This document shows, piece after piece, positions 22,290 through 34,918 of a stretch of 64,000 nt of DNA. Position 1 is the stretch's first letter. Each line of letters starts with the position of its first letter. The notes beneath the pieces are model-generated. The model did no database searches, had not been told where the DNA came from, and saw only the letters and a program-made list of their open reading frames with translations. The DNA is from Tupaia tana (Eukaryota; Chordata; Mammalia; Scandentia; Tupaiidae), in NCBI GenBank assembly GCA_026018925.1, contig JAKSZU010000009.1:69490949-69554948 (forward strand). Reading direction: 5' to 3'. The translations under genes and the position numbers were made by a program.

Positions 22290-22665
22290 CTTTGGAATTG
22301 AATTGGGCAGTAGATTACCGCCAGGACCAACTCGGCATGAACACATTTTTTTTGAGTGGGGAAGGTTGTGGATTAGAAATAGATGCAATAACAAACACAC
22401 AAAGACACACAAGTATAGAAAAGTGAGGATTGGGTGGGCACAGCTTCTCGGATGGAGAAGTTGTGACTAGAACCGGTCTCGGGTTTATTCTTTTAAGGGG
22501 CAGAAAATGGGGGAAGGGGAAAATGGGGTGTAAAGGGACTGGGGGAGAAAGAAGTGGAATGAAAAGCCAGTTGTTTTGGGATGTAAATCATCTGAAGATG
22601 TGAAAATGACTGGCGCCATATAATTTTTCTGATCTTTTTTGGGGGACAATTTGATATTGCCATTC
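22290..22665 (-). mobile_element. Probable solo LTR
   Basis: On the minus strand, C-rich promoter-like text leads to an AATAAA signal (CTTAAAAGAATAAACCC) and then a U5-like T/G-rich stretch (CTTGTGTGTCTTTGTGTG). That layout is typical of a retroviral LTR. I could not identify target duplications or the family, so both ends are approximate. Confidence 0.5.
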
Positions 22666-22734
22666 TTCACTTATATGATCTATTTTAGTATTGATTTTAG
22701 GATGCTTCTGGAGAAAATTGTGAAATAATAATAT

Positions 22735-23409
22735 CAGTCACTTTTCCAAGAATACAAAGCAATTCTTAATGTGTATGCATCTAACAATAAAGCCAGGAAA
22801 TTCATGAGGCACAGTTTTATAAAACCACAAGGAGCAATAGATGAATCTACTACTATAGCTAGCAATGACTCTAAAAAGAAAGTAATAGATTGCATATGCA
22901 TGCAGATCTATATGAAAGAGAGAGACAAAGAAAGAGAGGAGGACCTTACATAGGATTCGATCATACTGCAATCTTCTTCCTTCAGTCCTCCTGACTACCA
23001 GAATCCTGGGGGATCCTGGGCATGCATGCACGCACATGTTTGGCATATGTCAACAGCTTTTTAGTGAAAGACTAAAGGCGTGATCCATGAAAGAAAGCAC
23101 TGATAAGCTGAACTTCATTAAAATTAAGAGAAGAAAAAGACAAGCACAAATTGGGAGAAAATATTTGCAAAAAGCATATCTGATGCAGGATTATTTTATC
23201 CTAAATATACAACTAAGTCTTAATAACTAACATTAGGACACCATACAACTTGACAAAAAAACAGGTGGAAAAAAATCAATAGAAACCTCACTAAAGAAGA
23301 TATACAGATTGAAAATAAGTGTATGAAAATACGTTTCACATCATGTTATTGAGAAAATGCAGACTAGAACAACTATGAGATATTACTACACTTCTATTTG
23401 AATAGCCAA
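22735..23409 (+). mobile_element. Old L1 ORF2 pieces with a SINE fragment
   Basis: 22735-22900 recalls the ORF2 endonuclease region. 23046-23409 recalls the ORF2 C-terminal region (AAGCTGAACTTCATTAAAATTAA...GAAAATATTTGCAAAA...). Both are strongly decayed. A SINE-like fragment lies between them. Confidence 0.6.
22908..23048 (-). mobile_element. Partial divergent SINE
   Basis: The minus strand shows TGTGCGTGCATGCATGCCC, a GGAGG-rich middle and a TCTCTCTTTCTTTGTCTC tract. The head is missing. Confidence 0.6.
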
Positions 23410-23637
23410 AATCTAGGGGCCAGACAATGAAATAGTTGAAAGTGATGCTCTTTGAGGCAATCCCACATGGAGAGGTTTCTGACTTGAGTCCTAAGAACTC
23501 TCTGAGTACAGTAAGCTCTTGTGTGCCCACAATCCATGGCTAGCAGAGGATTAGGGGTGGATTGTGCCATTGGGACCCTGTTGAGGATACTGTATCTTCT
23601 TCTCTCTTGTTTAAGGAAGAAAGAAACATTTTTAAAA
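23410..23637 (+). mobile_element. D-type tRNA SINE
   Basis: Head GGGGCCAGACAATGAAATAG, then CACATGGAGAGGTTTCTGAC and a short TCTTCTCTCTTG tract with A-rich end. Confidence 0.65.
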
Positions 23638-24582
23638 AGGTTTTTGCCATAGGGTGCAGGCATTCTTCAGAGATAGAGATAGAGAGAAAGAGACAATGAC
23701 AGGGAAAATGGTAATCACTCCACACTGGGGGGATGGACACACAAGAATCTTCTCTCCTTCATTCTCCTTCTGGGATTTTGGGCACACACACACATGTGCC
23801 CAGCATGATTTTTTTTTCTCTTTAAATTTATTTATTTTTTACATTAATTCACTATACATCACTACAGCATACAAATGAATTTTCCATCCAAAATACACTG
23901 TGTATTGGCTCAATCAAGCACATCAACATACATGTTTTCAGCAAATAATTTTCCAATTCTTATGTCTTGTATACTTTGTTTTTTGTTTTGCCATCCTTGA
24001 TTCCTTATCCCTCACCCTCTGCCATGTCCCACCCTCCTCCCACATTGTCTCTGGTATCCATGGTTGCTTTCTGTGCCTTCCCCCCCATTTAATTGATTTG
24101 CTAATGAACTTAATTAGTCTAAATATATCCAAAAGCTAGCACAGCTGATATATACCTATACATGAACCCAAGTCTGACTTTAGGCATAAACCCCAGTGAG
24201 TAGAATGAACATATTATAAAGTAGTACCCAGCTGGGGCTATATAGCTTACTGCAGTCATCAAATATACAATTTTTTAAAAAAATTGATACGAACAGTTTT
24301 ACCAGATTTTTTTTTTCTCCTGCAACTTTTTTTTTTTTAATTACTTAACATTCATTCCCTGAGCATCATCACAATATACTAAATGTGGCTTCCCATCTAG
24401 AATAAACTGCATAGTGGCTTAATCAAGCATGTTATCATCAATAATATTCCATTTCTACTTTCATACATATGTATATGTATATATATTTTTTTGCCCAGCA
24501 TGATTTTTTAAGCTGCCAAGGACCGTAGTTGACTGTGTGGGAGTCCACCACCTTAACCACCATGCCACCTGCTGGCCCCAGG
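23638..24582 (-). mobile_element. L-type SINE interrupted by an L1 insertion
   Basis: The 3' half lies at 23638-23813 and the tRNA head at 24493-24582. GCCCAGCATGATTTTT occurs on both sides of the intervening L1 sequence (from 23798 and from 24493) as its target duplication. Confidence 0.85.
23814..24492 (-). mobile_element. L1 3'UTR pieces inside SINE
   Basis: The minus strand resembles a diverged L1 3' end followed by a G-rich 3'UTR stretch (around 24000-24060, CCCACCCTCCTCCC on plus). A second similar 3'-end segment with its own poly-T starts at about 24325. The 16-bp SINE duplication brackets both together. Confidence 0.65.
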
Positions 24583-24589
24583 AATAAAT

Positions 24590-25885
24590 AAACTTTTAAA
24601 ATGGCCCATATTCAGAAGGTACACAATATCAAATGCTGGCAAGGATATAGCTCACTAGAAATTATCATTCATTACCGGTGAGAATACCAATCGGTACAGC
24701 CACTTTGGAAGATAATCTGGCAGGTTCTTGCAAAACTAAATATACCTTTATCCCAGAATTCATAATCATCCTCCATAATATTTACCCAAAAATGTCGAAA
24801 ACTTATATCCACACAAAAACGTGCACATGCGGGACCAGCAGTTAGCGTAATGGCTATGTCACTGGGCTCCCATGTAGCTGACCGCGGTTTGAGTGGCTTA
24901 AAACTCATGTCGGGCCCGTGTGCATGCATGTCCAAGATCCGGAGAGGAGAAAGGAGGAGAAGGGATTACAGCATGGCCATCCCCTCTGGGGGGTGATTTC
25001 TTGCTTCTTGTCTCTCTATCTCTCTCTGTCTGTCTGGCGAGCACACATGCCCTATAGCAAAAAAAAAAAAAAAATAGTGCACATGGATTCTTATAACATC
25101 TTCATTTATATTTTCCAATACTTGGAAACAATCAAAATATTATTCAGTAGGTGAATTTATAAATAAATCATGGTACTTCTACCCAGTGAAATATTATTGA
25201 GTAATAAAATGAAATGAGCTCTTTAAAAAGGCATGGAGGTATCTTTAATACACACTATCAAGTTGAAGAGGACAGTCTGAAAATACTACATAATGTATGA
25301 TTTCAACCATATAGGTATTTTTCTTAAGATTAAGGAAGTTCCCTTTTATTTTTCTTTTACTAATTTTCACTGCATTTTTAAATTGCCATATGATAGTTGT
25401 ACATATTCATAGGGTACAAGGTAGGCTTTCAATACATGAATACAATGTGTAATAATCAAATCAGGGCAATAAGCTATAACATTCAAAACTATGAAGATAG
25501 TAAAAAGAGCAGTTGTTGCTGGGGGTTAGTGGAAGAGAGGAATGAATAGGTGGAGCACAGAGAATTTTTAGAGAAGTGAAACTACTCTATATGATACTAT
25601 AATGGTGAGTATATATCATTATATATTTGTTCAAACCCATAGCATGTACACAAGAGTGAGCCTTAATGTAAACTATGGACTTTGCAAAGTAATGATGTAT
25701 CAATGTATGTTTATCAATTGTCAATTTATCAATTGCAACAAAAGCAATGCTCTGATAGGGAATGTTAATAATTGGAGATCATGTGCATGTTTGAGAACAG
25801 TGAGGTACAGGATGTATGGGATATTTCTGTACCTTCTGCTCAATTTTACTATGAAACTAAAAATGCTCTAAAAGATAAAATATAT
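24590..25885 (+). mobile_element. Old L1 (L1M-type) ORF2 3' end and 3'UTR
   Basis: 24590-25330 follows ORF2's end (GCAAGGATATAGCTCACTAG ... CATGGTACTTCTACCCAG). 25340-25885 matches the mammalian-wide L1 3'UTR as remembered: GATACTATAATGGTGAGTA, CATAGCATGTACACAAGAG, AAACTATGGACTTTG and an end at CTAAAAATGCTCTAAAAGA. Confidence 0.82.
24831..25076 (+). mobile_element. L-type tRNA SINE in L1
   Basis: A young-looking long form with a 15-A tail. The duplication GTGCACATG is exact (24821-24829; 25077-25085). The B box region is shortened (GGTTTGAGTGG). Confidence 0.92.
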
Positions 25886-27637
25886 TAAAAGTGTCTGAAA
25901 AAGCAATAAGTATGTATGCTTAGGGCACTATCCCCGTATAGATCCACATGGGTCTTTCAAAGGAATAAAGGCTCCATAGATGGTTGAGGGGCAGAGGAAG
26001 ATAATTCAGTAGGACCCTCCAGCAATTTTTCTTCTGCAGAAATATCAATTTAAACAAGAATCCATGCACTAAATTGCTTCTGCAAGAGCCAAGGAAACCT
26101 AAACATACAAGTAAGCTGTGAATCCCCTTTGTATAACAAAGACAGCAAAATCTTGGCTGGATGACTGGTAAAGGCCTGATTCTCTTAGATGATAAAGCCC
26201 CTTTCCTCAAGCCATTATGGTACTATACTTGGAAAGTTCCCCCAAACCCACTATTTCCACACTGAAAAAAAGCTGCCTGTATGTGGACATTCAGCTTCCT
26301 TACAATGCTAAGTCCTTCCACAGAAGATTCACTTTTGCGTAGGCCCAGGGGAGCTTCAGGATTATAGGAGAAGCTAAACCACTGCAGTGGTGCAATAGGG
26401 CAGTAGGGCCACAGCACAAGTGGAAAAAGAATTTATCAGAGACAGAAACATGAGCATAAACAGAAGTTATGTTTATAAGAGCTCAGAACACGGCAGAGAA
26501 TGCCCTTGACTGAGACCTGAGCAAGTTCGCAGTTCTAACATTTTGTTGGGAAGGGTCTCCTTTTAATGATCTCAATCACAGGGTGAGAGGAAGGATAAAC
26601 TCTGCAAACTCTGGTCTGGATGGGGTGCTGGTCATCTCTCGGAGTGCAGAGAGCCTATCAGTCACAAGTGATTGCTGGAGGTGGTGACAGAGGGGTCTGG
26701 GACATCTGTTTTCCTGTCGACAAAGCTTATCTCAAGCTTTAGCTTGTGCCCTTACCCTCAGAAAATTTGTTTATGTTCTTAGGTAAAGCTTATCTTAAGC
26801 CCTCTTTATTCACTCTTCCTTGCCCATTTTTTTTATGAACCTGCCACAACCACCTCAAGCTAACTAGGGACAAAGAAATGGGGTGGGGATACTGGCAGCC
26901 AGTGCTCAGACCCTGTCAGCTGCTCTCCATCCCTGTCAGAGGTGACACTGCACCAGGGAGGCTACTTAGAGGCATCACACTAAGAGAAGCACTAAACTTG
27001 AGGGCCCAGCCACCTCTCTCATTTGGTCCAGGTGTACTCCATGAGCCTCCCAGAGCCCATTTGGGTCTGACATTGAATCACCCATACTCAGGCTTTTATT
27101 TATCCTGGTATTAAGGCATCCTCTATCTCAGAAGTAGAATAAAGTAGCCAGCTTGCTCAATTTTCTAAATATACAAGCCGAAATGAAACAGTCAGAAGCA
27201 AACCCAATCTGTGAAGACTGCATAAACACCTTTCATTAATACAAAGACAGAGTCACAAGGATACAAAGATTAAGAGTAGTCTAGAAAAGATTGCCTCACC
27301 AAATGTACAAAACAAGATTACAAGTACTGATTCTAATGACAAGCAGATGAATGATTTGGCAGGCAAGGAATCTAATGTAGTTTTTCAAATAAAACTTGGG
27401 AGCTTCAAGAAAACACAATGAAACAATTCAGAAACATATCAGAGAAATTTAACAGATTAAAAGTAAAAAAAACAGAAATGCTTCAGCTGAAAAGTACAAT
27501 ACAGTAAATGGAATGAAAACCACAATAGAGGGCATAAATGGAAGAATTGATCAAGAAAAGAAAGAATCAGTGAACTCAAAGAATCAGTGAATTCAAGTAT
27601 TGTTTGAATATACAGTCAGGATTTAAAAAATGAGAAG

Positions 27638-27930
27638 TCGGACCAGCAGATGGCATAGTAGTTATGTCACTGAACTCTGAAGTAGTTGACTATTGTTTGA
27701 GTCCCAGACCCAGCAGCTCACACCAGGCATGTGTGTGTGTGTGTGTGTGTGTATGTGCGTGTGTGTGTGTGTGTGTATGCCCAAATACCAAGAGGAAAAC
27801 AGAGTAGAAGAAATTGAGGTGGGGCTAACCTCCCCGGGGAGTGATTTCTCACTTTCTCCCTCTCTGTTTCTCTTGCAAGTATATGTTCCCTATCACAAAA
27901 ATCTCTCTTTCAAAAAAAAAAAAAAAAAAA
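27638..27930 (+). mobile_element. L-type tRNA SINE with GT expansion
   Basis: A long form whose GTGCGTGCGTG middle has expanded to a GT-rich array at 27729-27776. It ends in an 18-A tail. Confidence 0.87.
27729..27776. repeat. (GT)n microsatellite
   Basis: GT repeats interrupted by GTATGTGC; derived from the SINE middle. Confidence 0.95.
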
Positions 27931-28783
27931 GATGCAACAAAGAAACTATGAAGGACTTTTAGGATGCTATCAAAAGAGCAAATCTATGTGTCATTGCTAT
28001 TAAAGAAGGACTTAAGAACAACAAAAGGGCAGAACCCTTATTTAAAAGAAACAATAACAAAAAAATTTCAAAACCTAGAGAAAGATACAGACACAAGAAG
28101 GTCAAAGATCACTAGTCACATTCAACTCAAATAAATCCACCAGAAGAGATATTTTAATCAAACATTCAAAAGTCAAAGACAAAGAGATGATACTGTCAGC
28201 AGCAAGAGCAAAATAAGTAACACATAATGAAATTATTCCTATTTGTCTGACAGCAGACTTTCCAGTAGAAACAGGTCATTAAAACAATGATAGGCTCAAA
28301 ACAATGAAGGAAAAAAAACAATAACAAAAACTGCAAACCAAGAATATTGTACCCAGCAAAGCTATTCTTCAGAAGTAAATGAGAGATGAAAATATTCCCA
28401 GACAAACATAAACTGAGGAAATTCATCGCATTGAGACCTGTTTTACAAGAAATGCTTAAAAAGAGTTCATCAGAAGGAAAAGAATGTTAATGAATAACAC
28501 CATAATCTCTGAAAGTGTGAAATTAAAAGGTAAAAGTTAAATAACCAAACTAATTAAGAACACTACTGAGGCAGTTTGGAAGGTAAACCAGTTATACACT
28601 TAGAATGAGGATTAAAAAATAAAGCAAACCTTTTAAGGGATTCAAGGTGGAAAGAAATATGTTAATTATAATGTGTATGGTGGTGGCTTTGACTAAACCA
28701 ATATACAGTGTATTTATGAAGGGAAAATTTGTTTTGTATGCTGTAAAGATAAACAGTGATTGAATGTATAAATAAAGGATGGA

Positions 28784-29060
28784 GGGAACCAACAGTTAGC
28801 GTAGTGGCTATGTCGCTGGACTCCCACGTAGTTGACCACGGTTCGCGTCCTGGACCTGGTGGCTTAAAACTCATGCTGGGCGCATGTGCGTGTGTGCCCA
28901 AGATCCCGAGAGGAGAGTGGAGGAGAAGTGATTGCAGCATGACCATCCCCCCGGGGGGTGATTTCTCGCTTTCTGTCTCTGTCTCTCTCTCTGTCTGGCG
29001 AGCGCACATGCCCTATAGCGAAAACCTCTCCAAAAATAAAAATTAAATAAATAAATAAAT
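28784..29060 (+). mobile_element. L-type tRNA SINE
   Basis: A complete copy rich in CpG, with tail AATAAATAAATAAAT. It separates the old L1M block from the younger ORF2 sequence that follows. Confidence 0.9.
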
Positions 29061-29368
29061 AGTCTCCCATCAAAGAAAAGTCCAGGAATGGATAGTTTAA
29101 CTGTAGAATTTTACAAAACATTCAGAGTAGAATTAATACTAATTCTTAAGAATTCATTACAAAAAAATGAAAAAGAGAGAACTCTTACAAACACTTTTTT
29201 TATATCAAAACTAGACATTAATATCAATCCTGACATCAAAACTAGACAAGAACACAACAACCACAAAATAAAACTATAGGCCAATATCACTGCTTAATAT
29301 GAATACAGAAATCCTAAACAAAATGCAAGCAATCAGAATTTGATAGTATATCAAAAACATTATTCACT

Positions 29369-29659
29369 GGGACCAGCAGTTAGCATAATGGCTTTGCTGC
29401 TGGACTCCCATGTAGTTGACCGTGGTTCGAGTCCTAGATCCAGTGGCTTAAAACTCAACACCGGGCGTGTGTGCATGCGTGCCCAAGATCCCGAGAGGAG
29501 AATGGAGGAGAAGGGATTGTGGCGTGGCTATCCCCCCTGGGGGGTGATTTCTCGCTTTCTGTCTCTCTGTCTCTGTCTATCTGTTGAGCATGTGCACCCT
29601 ATAGCAAAAACCTCTCAAAAAAACAAACAAACAAACAAACAAAACAAAACAAAAAAAAC
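29369..29659 (+). mobile_element. L-type tRNA SINE in L1
   Basis: One of the clearest copies. A box TAGCATAATGG is at 29381-29391 and perfect B box GGTTCGAGTCC at 29424-29434. The tail is AAAC-rich. Target duplication ACATTATTCAC lies at 29357-29367 and 29660-29670. Confidence 0.94.
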
Positions 29660-30414
29660 ACATTATTCACCATGATCAAAGAAGATTCATTACAGGAATG
29701 TAAGGATAATTTAACATCTACAAATCAATAAATGGGATGCATCACATTAACAAAATGAAGTACAAAAGCCATGTAATAATCTCAATAGATGCAGACAAAG
29801 CGTTTGACAAAATTCAACATCATTTTATGATAAAGGCTCTCAACAAATTCAATATAAAAGGAATACACCTCAACATAATGAAGGACATATATAATAAACG
29901 TCCAGCCAATATCATATTGCATGGGGAAATTTTTTTCCTCTAGGATCTGGAACAGGAGAATCACTTTCACCATTCATATTCAACATGGTACTAGAAGTTC
30001 TAGCCAGAGTGTTTAAGCAAGAGAAGGAAATAAAATGTATCCAAGTTGAAAAGGAAAAACTGATATTTGTCTTTTTGCAGACAACAAAATCTTTTCTATA
30101 GAAAACCCTAAGGACTACACTGACTAATTGTTAAAACTAAGATACAAATTTGCAGGACACAAAATCATAATACACAAATCAACAGCATTTCTATACATTG
30201 GTAATGCAATATATAAAAAAGAAATCAAGGAAGGAAGTAATCCCATTGACAATAGGTACAAACAAACAAGCAAAAACAAAAAACAAGTACTCAGGAATAA
30301 ATTAAACCAAGATGTGAAAGAACTTTTTAATGAAAATGATAAAATATTGTTGAAGGAACTGAAATATGGCAAAACAGTAAAATGTGATGCTCTGCAACAT
30401 TAATATACATGGAT

Positions 30415-30600
30415 AGGTTCTGAGTTTCCATCCAGAGATCTGACTGAGTATGCTTGGGACCCATGAATCTGGAATCCATGATTGTCTGAAACTGAAGGTG
30501 GATTTCAGTATGAAGATCTGTTGGGGATGACTGTCTCTCCTCTCTCTCTCTTTCACTTTCTCTCTAGCTCATGAATAAAAATGAAATTTTAAAAAATTAT
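30415..30600 (+). mobile_element. Possible D-type SINE remnant
   Basis: The end (GTTGGGGATGACTGTCTCTCC, CTCTCTCTCTTTCAC, ATGAATAAAAATGAAA) resembles D-type 3' parts. The head is not recognisable. Confidence 0.45.
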
Positions 30601-30853
30601 TTTAATTTTTTGAAAGATTTTTGCTACAGGGCACATGCACTTGCCAGAGACAGAGAGAGACAGAGAGAGAAAAAGTGAGAAATCATTCCACAGCGGGGAT
30701 GGACACACCACAATCCCTTCTCTTCCATTCTTCTCTCAGGATCTTGGGCACACATGCCCAGCATGAATTTCAAGCTGCTGGGTCTGGTACTTGAACCACG
30801 GTTGGACATGTGGTAGTCTAGCACCTTAACAACTACACCACCTGCTGGCCTCT
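30601..30853 (-). mobile_element. L-type tRNA SINE in L1
   Basis: A moderately diverged minus-strand long form, CpG-poor, ending at CACCTGCTGGCC. Confidence 0.85.
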
Positions 30854-31836
30854 AAAATTTTATTTTTAAAAAGTTGATGAAATAAATTTAAAAAGATACA
30901 GATAAATGGAAAGATATTTATCCTGCATTTATGAATGATAATAATTAATATTGTTTAAATGTCTATACTAATCAATGTATCTATAGTATCAACACAATCT
31001 CCTTCAAAATTCCAATGTCATTGTTCACAGAATAGAAATAGAACATTCTAAAATCTGTATGGAATTACAAGAAAGTCCCAAATAGTCCAAGCAATCTTGA
31101 TTAAAAAGAAAAAGCTAAAGGCTTCAAACTACCTGATTTCAAAATAGACTGCAAAGCTATAGTAACCAAAAGAGCATGGCGTTGGCATAAAAACAGACAT
31201 GGAGTCCAATGGTACAAAATAGAAAGCCCAGAAATCCATCTATGCATTTACAATCAACTGATTTTCAACAAAGGTACCAAGATCACACAATGGGGAAAGG
31301 ATATTCTCTTCAATAAATGGTGTAGGGAAATCTGGATATCCATATGCAAGAGAACGAAAATAGACTTGTATGTCTCACCATACAAAAGTCAAGCAAAATG
31401 GATTAAATATTTAAATATAAGTCTAAAAGGTATAAAATTAATAGAAGAAAATACAGAGGAAATGCTACATTATATCACTCTGGGAAAAGATATTTTAGAC
31501 AAGACCTCAATAGAACAAGCATCAAAAATAAAAATAAACAAATGGGATGGCATCAAACTAAGAGGATTTTGCAGATTATAGGAAACAATTAATCCAGTGA
31601 AGTGATAACCCATAGAATTAGAGGCTATATTTGCAAATTATTCATCTGACAAGGGGCTAACACCCCAAATTTATAGAAACTTAAATTGTTCAATAGTTAA
31701 ATAAATAAATTATGAAATGGGCAAAGGACCTAAACAGACATTTCTGCAAAGAAGACATATAAATGACTAATAAATATATGAAAAACTGCTTAACATTACT
31801 CACCATCAAGGAAATGCAAATTAAAATCACAATGCA

Positions 31837-32086
31837 GGGCCAGCTAGTGAGGTAGTGGCTAAGGCACTGTACTTTCACATGTTCAACTGCGGTTCAAGTC
31901 TCAGACCCGGTGGCTTGGAACTCACATTGTGTGTGTGCATATGCACCTAAAATCCTGAGAGGAGAATGGAGGAGAGGAAACTGCAGTGTGGCCAACTCCC
32001 CTTGAAGGTGACTTTTTGCTATCTCCGTCTGTCTAGTGAGCAACGGGCCCTATGGCACAAACCTCCAAAAAAAAAAAATAAAAATG
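31837..32086 (+). mobile_element. L-type tRNA SINE in L1
   Basis: A diverged long form with a 12-A tail. An exact 13-bp duplication AAATCACAATGCA flanks it (31824-31836; 32087-32099). Confidence 0.92.
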
Positions 32087-32499
32087 AAATCACAATGCAA
32101 TATCATCTTACCCCCATTAGAATGGCTTTTGTCAAAGAGCAAAAAATAAGTGCTGGCTAGTATGTAAAGAAAGGGGAACTCTTATACCTTGTTGGTGGGA
32201 ATATAAATTGTAAATTAGCACATGCATCATGGAAAACAGTAGAGAGGTTATTCAAAAAATTTACAATAGAACTAATATCAGCAATCTCACTACTTGGTAT
32301 ATATCCAAAGAAAATTAGACCAGTATGTTGAAGAAATAACTACCCGCTACAGTTACTACCGCCCTATTCACAGTAACCAAGATGTATAATTAACCTAAAA
32401 GTCCATCAATAAATAAATGGATAAAGAAATTTTGATAAATACACACACACCCACACACACAGTGGAATACAATTCAGCCATAAAAAGGATGAAATCCTT

Positions 32500-32761
32500 G
32501 GGACCAGCAGTTAGCGTAATGGCTATGTCGCTGAACTCCCATGTACTCGACCACAGTTCAAAGTCCTGGATCTGGTGGCTTCAACTCATGCCGGGCGTGT
32601 GTACGTCCATGCCAAAGATCCAGAGAGGACAATGGAGGAGAAGTAATTGCTGCATGACCATCCCCCCCAGAGGGTGATTTCTCACTTTCTGTCTCTCTGC
32701 TGTCTCTCTCTCTCTCTGGCGAGCACATGTGCCCTATAGCAAAAAAAAAAAAAAAAAAAAA
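32500..32761 (+). mobile_element. L-type tRNA SINE in L1
   Basis: A long form with a tail of more than 20 A. A 17-bp duplication AAAAAGGATGAAATCCT flanks it (32482-32498; one mismatch at 32762-32778). Confidence 0.93.
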
Positions 32762-33299
32762 AAAAAGGATGAAGTCCTGTCATTTGTGACAACATAGATT
32801 AGTCTGGAGGACATTATGTTATGTGAAATGAGCTAGGCACGGAAAAGCAAATGCGTCATGTTCTCATTCGTAAGTAGAATCTAAAAGAAAAATGATCTCA
32901 TAGAAGTTGAGGGTAGAATAGAGAGGAGAGGGAAATTGGATTAGGATGGTCAACTCATGACATGTTGCAGTTGGATAGGAGGTATAAGCTAGGATACTCT
33001 AATGCACAGTTAGGTGATTACAGATTATATAATAATGGTGTCATATACATTTCAAATAAATAAAAGAAAATTTTGACTATTTTCACAATAAATGAATGAT
33101 TGTTTAAGGTGATGAGCATGTTAATCATCTTGACTTGATTATTACTGAATGTATACATGTATCAAAACATCACATTGTATCACATAAATAAATATGTGCA
33201 ACTATTATATTATCTCAAACTGGAAAAAGTAAGACTCCGTTAATAAGTATGACAGTCCTCAGCCTTCAGTTATAACATACCTTACATCTGAAGAGGTGC

Positions 33300-33660
33300 A
33301 TCTGTTTAATCACTTTTTCTATACTCTCAACAGTTCCTTGAGACAGGTACGACTATGAACTCTTTTTTAAAGTTAATTATTTAGTTATTTTTATTTTATT
33401 TGTCTATTCATTTATTTTAATTTTACCAGAGAGGGACAGAATGAGAGAGAAAGAGAGAAAGCAAGCTTTCTGGTCCAGGACTCAAACCACGGTCGGCCAT
33501 GTGGGAGTCCAGCATCCTTAACCACCACACCACCTGCCGGCCCTGACTACAAATGTTTTTAGCTGCCCAATTTACTGCTTTAACATATGAGGAAACTGAA
33601 GGTTAAATGATGGTTATGTAAATTAACTGAGCACTCAGAGTTTAATTAGAACATGTTTCC
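33300..33660 (+). mobile_element. MIR SINE (split by S-type SINE)
   Basis: Left part 33300-33364 has CAACAGTTCCTTGAGACAGG. The right part, 33544-33660, has ATATGAGGAAACTGAAGGTT, the best-conserved MIR core words in this window. Confidence 0.75.
33365..33543 (-). mobile_element. S-type tRNA SINE in MIR
   Basis: A minus-strand short form with head ending ACCACCTGCCGGCCC and an AT-rich tail at 33365-33420. Confidence 0.85.
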
Positions 33661-33779
33661 TATAATTCATAGATGTATTTTTCACTAGACAATGGTACCA
33701 AGGCCTTTCCACTCTTAGCTCTTCCACTCTCTGTGGTATGGCCGACTACAGGTATTAGAAAAAAGGGACCGTTGATCTT

Positions 33780-34012
33780 TCCACTTCATTCTTTTCTTTT
33801 TATTTCTTCTATGAGTAAGAGAGAGTGAGAGAGATGGAGATGTACTACATCTAACAAGATCTTGAGCCCACAGTCTAGCCCCAGTTTTGCCCAGCCCAGG
33901 ATCATGCACATGCATGCCCGGTGTACTCATAAAGGTCTCCAAATGAAACCTTCCCATGTGGATCTGCCTAACAGAGCATTGTTTTACAGCTGTTCCACAA
34001 TCTGGTCCCCAC
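33780..34012 (-). mobile_element. D-type tRNA SINE
   Basis: The minus strand runs from GGGGACCAGATTGTGGAACAG through TCCACATGGGAAGG and ACCGGGCATGCATGTGCATG to a CTCTCTCACTCTCTC tract. Confidence 0.7.
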
Positions 34013-34904
34013 TTTGTTCTCTTCTCGGACCATCATAGACATCTGAGATCTAAATATGAAAAGAACTGAGAAAGGAGAAAGTACTCAGCAAAATTATATC
34101 TTATATCCCAAAGTCACAAAACTGTGTGTGCACATTACAAGCTTAGAAGCACAATAGCTTGTATTTTAATCATTGGATATTAATGATTATCAATAATGTC
34201 ATTGATATTATTAAAGAGTACTAATTAGCCAGCTAAAGAAATAAATTAGAAATAAATTAGCAAGGGTTTCATTTTCCATTAGACACTCTTATAGAGTGTG
34301 TTAGTTCTTCATTACCATATAGAATGAAAATCAAACTAACATTTATGGAGAATTGCAATGAAGTGAACACTATGCTAGAAACTCCATATACATTAATTAT
34401 CAAATTGCCTTCTCAGTTCCCATAAGTGAAGGTGATCTGGTTCCAGTTTGCCATTGGATCCAAGGGGCTACCTATTCTGATCTTTTAGAGGACAGAGAGG
34501 GATAGCATCTGAATTTTAGGTGAATGTTTCTTAATAGTAAAAATAGCATATTCTCCAAGGTGTGTGTATCAGTTGTTAATCACACTCTTTGTAAGAGACA
34601 AAAAGATGTATCTCTTATCTCATGAAAATGTCATGGAATTTTATATTTCGAAGTGTCATGGAATTTTATATTTCTCCTCTAGAAGTCAGATTATGGCTAA
34701 CAGTACAAATAAGCCCATAATTGTGTTTACTTTTAGTTCCCTCTGTTTTGTTTTTAATTATCTAAAGATCACATTTCACATACAAATGGAGATTTTAGGC
34801 TCCTCTTAAAAAATAAATAATCCAAACAAGTTTTGGTAATTCTCTCCAATATATTCCTTCAGGCAGCAATCAGGTAGAGTTGAGAAATCTGAGTGCTCAT
34901 TAGA
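34013..34904. other. Mostly unassigned DNA; possible MIR at 34340-34420
   Basis: The words ACACTATGCTAGAAACTCC and CATTAATTATC near 34370-34400 recall MIR. The rest holds no recognised feature except a 25-bp tandem duplication. Confidence 0.4.
34629..34674. repeat. Tandem duplication, period 25
   Basis: A 21-nt word beginning TGTCATGGAATTTTATA occurs at 34629-34649 and again at 34654-34674. Confidence 0.93.
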
Positions 34905-34918
34905 AGAGCATCTCTGAA

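Larger units (their letters stand above)
25890..28783 (+). mobile_element. Old L1 (L1M-type) 5'UTR and ORF1 region
   Basis: 25900-27120 resembles an L1M 5'UTR (TAGATCCACATGGGTCTTTC, GAAGATAATTCAGTAGGACCC, CTTACAATGCTAAGTCCTTC). 27180-28560 is A-rich ORF1-like sequence, including the GTACCCAGCAAAGCTATTC segment. No open frame survives, and a SINE splits it at 27638. The open frame at 26878-27114 lies within this repeat and is not a gene. Confidence 0.68.
29061..33225 (+). mobile_element. L1, ORF2 (RT onward) to 3'UTR, split by SINEs
   Basis: The longest single L1 remnant here. Translation at 29737-29943 contains [20 protein letters not shown], the start of the reverse transcriptase core. The C-terminal region is at 31366-31581 and the 3'UTR at 32780-33220, ending near a CACATAAATAAATATGTGC stretch. 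Stops and frameshifts make it inactive. SINEs lie within it at 29369, 30415, 30600, 31837 and 32500. Confidence 0.87.

Noticed and set aside
26878..27114. Open frame of about 79 codons with relatively GC-rich composition
   Set aside because: It sits in the 5'UTR-like part of an old L1M element and has no recognisable domain or splice context.
29381..29434. tRNA gene with good A and B boxes
   Set aside because: The same head occurs in every SINE, it lacks a 3' stem pairing a tRNA would need, and it continues into the SINE body.
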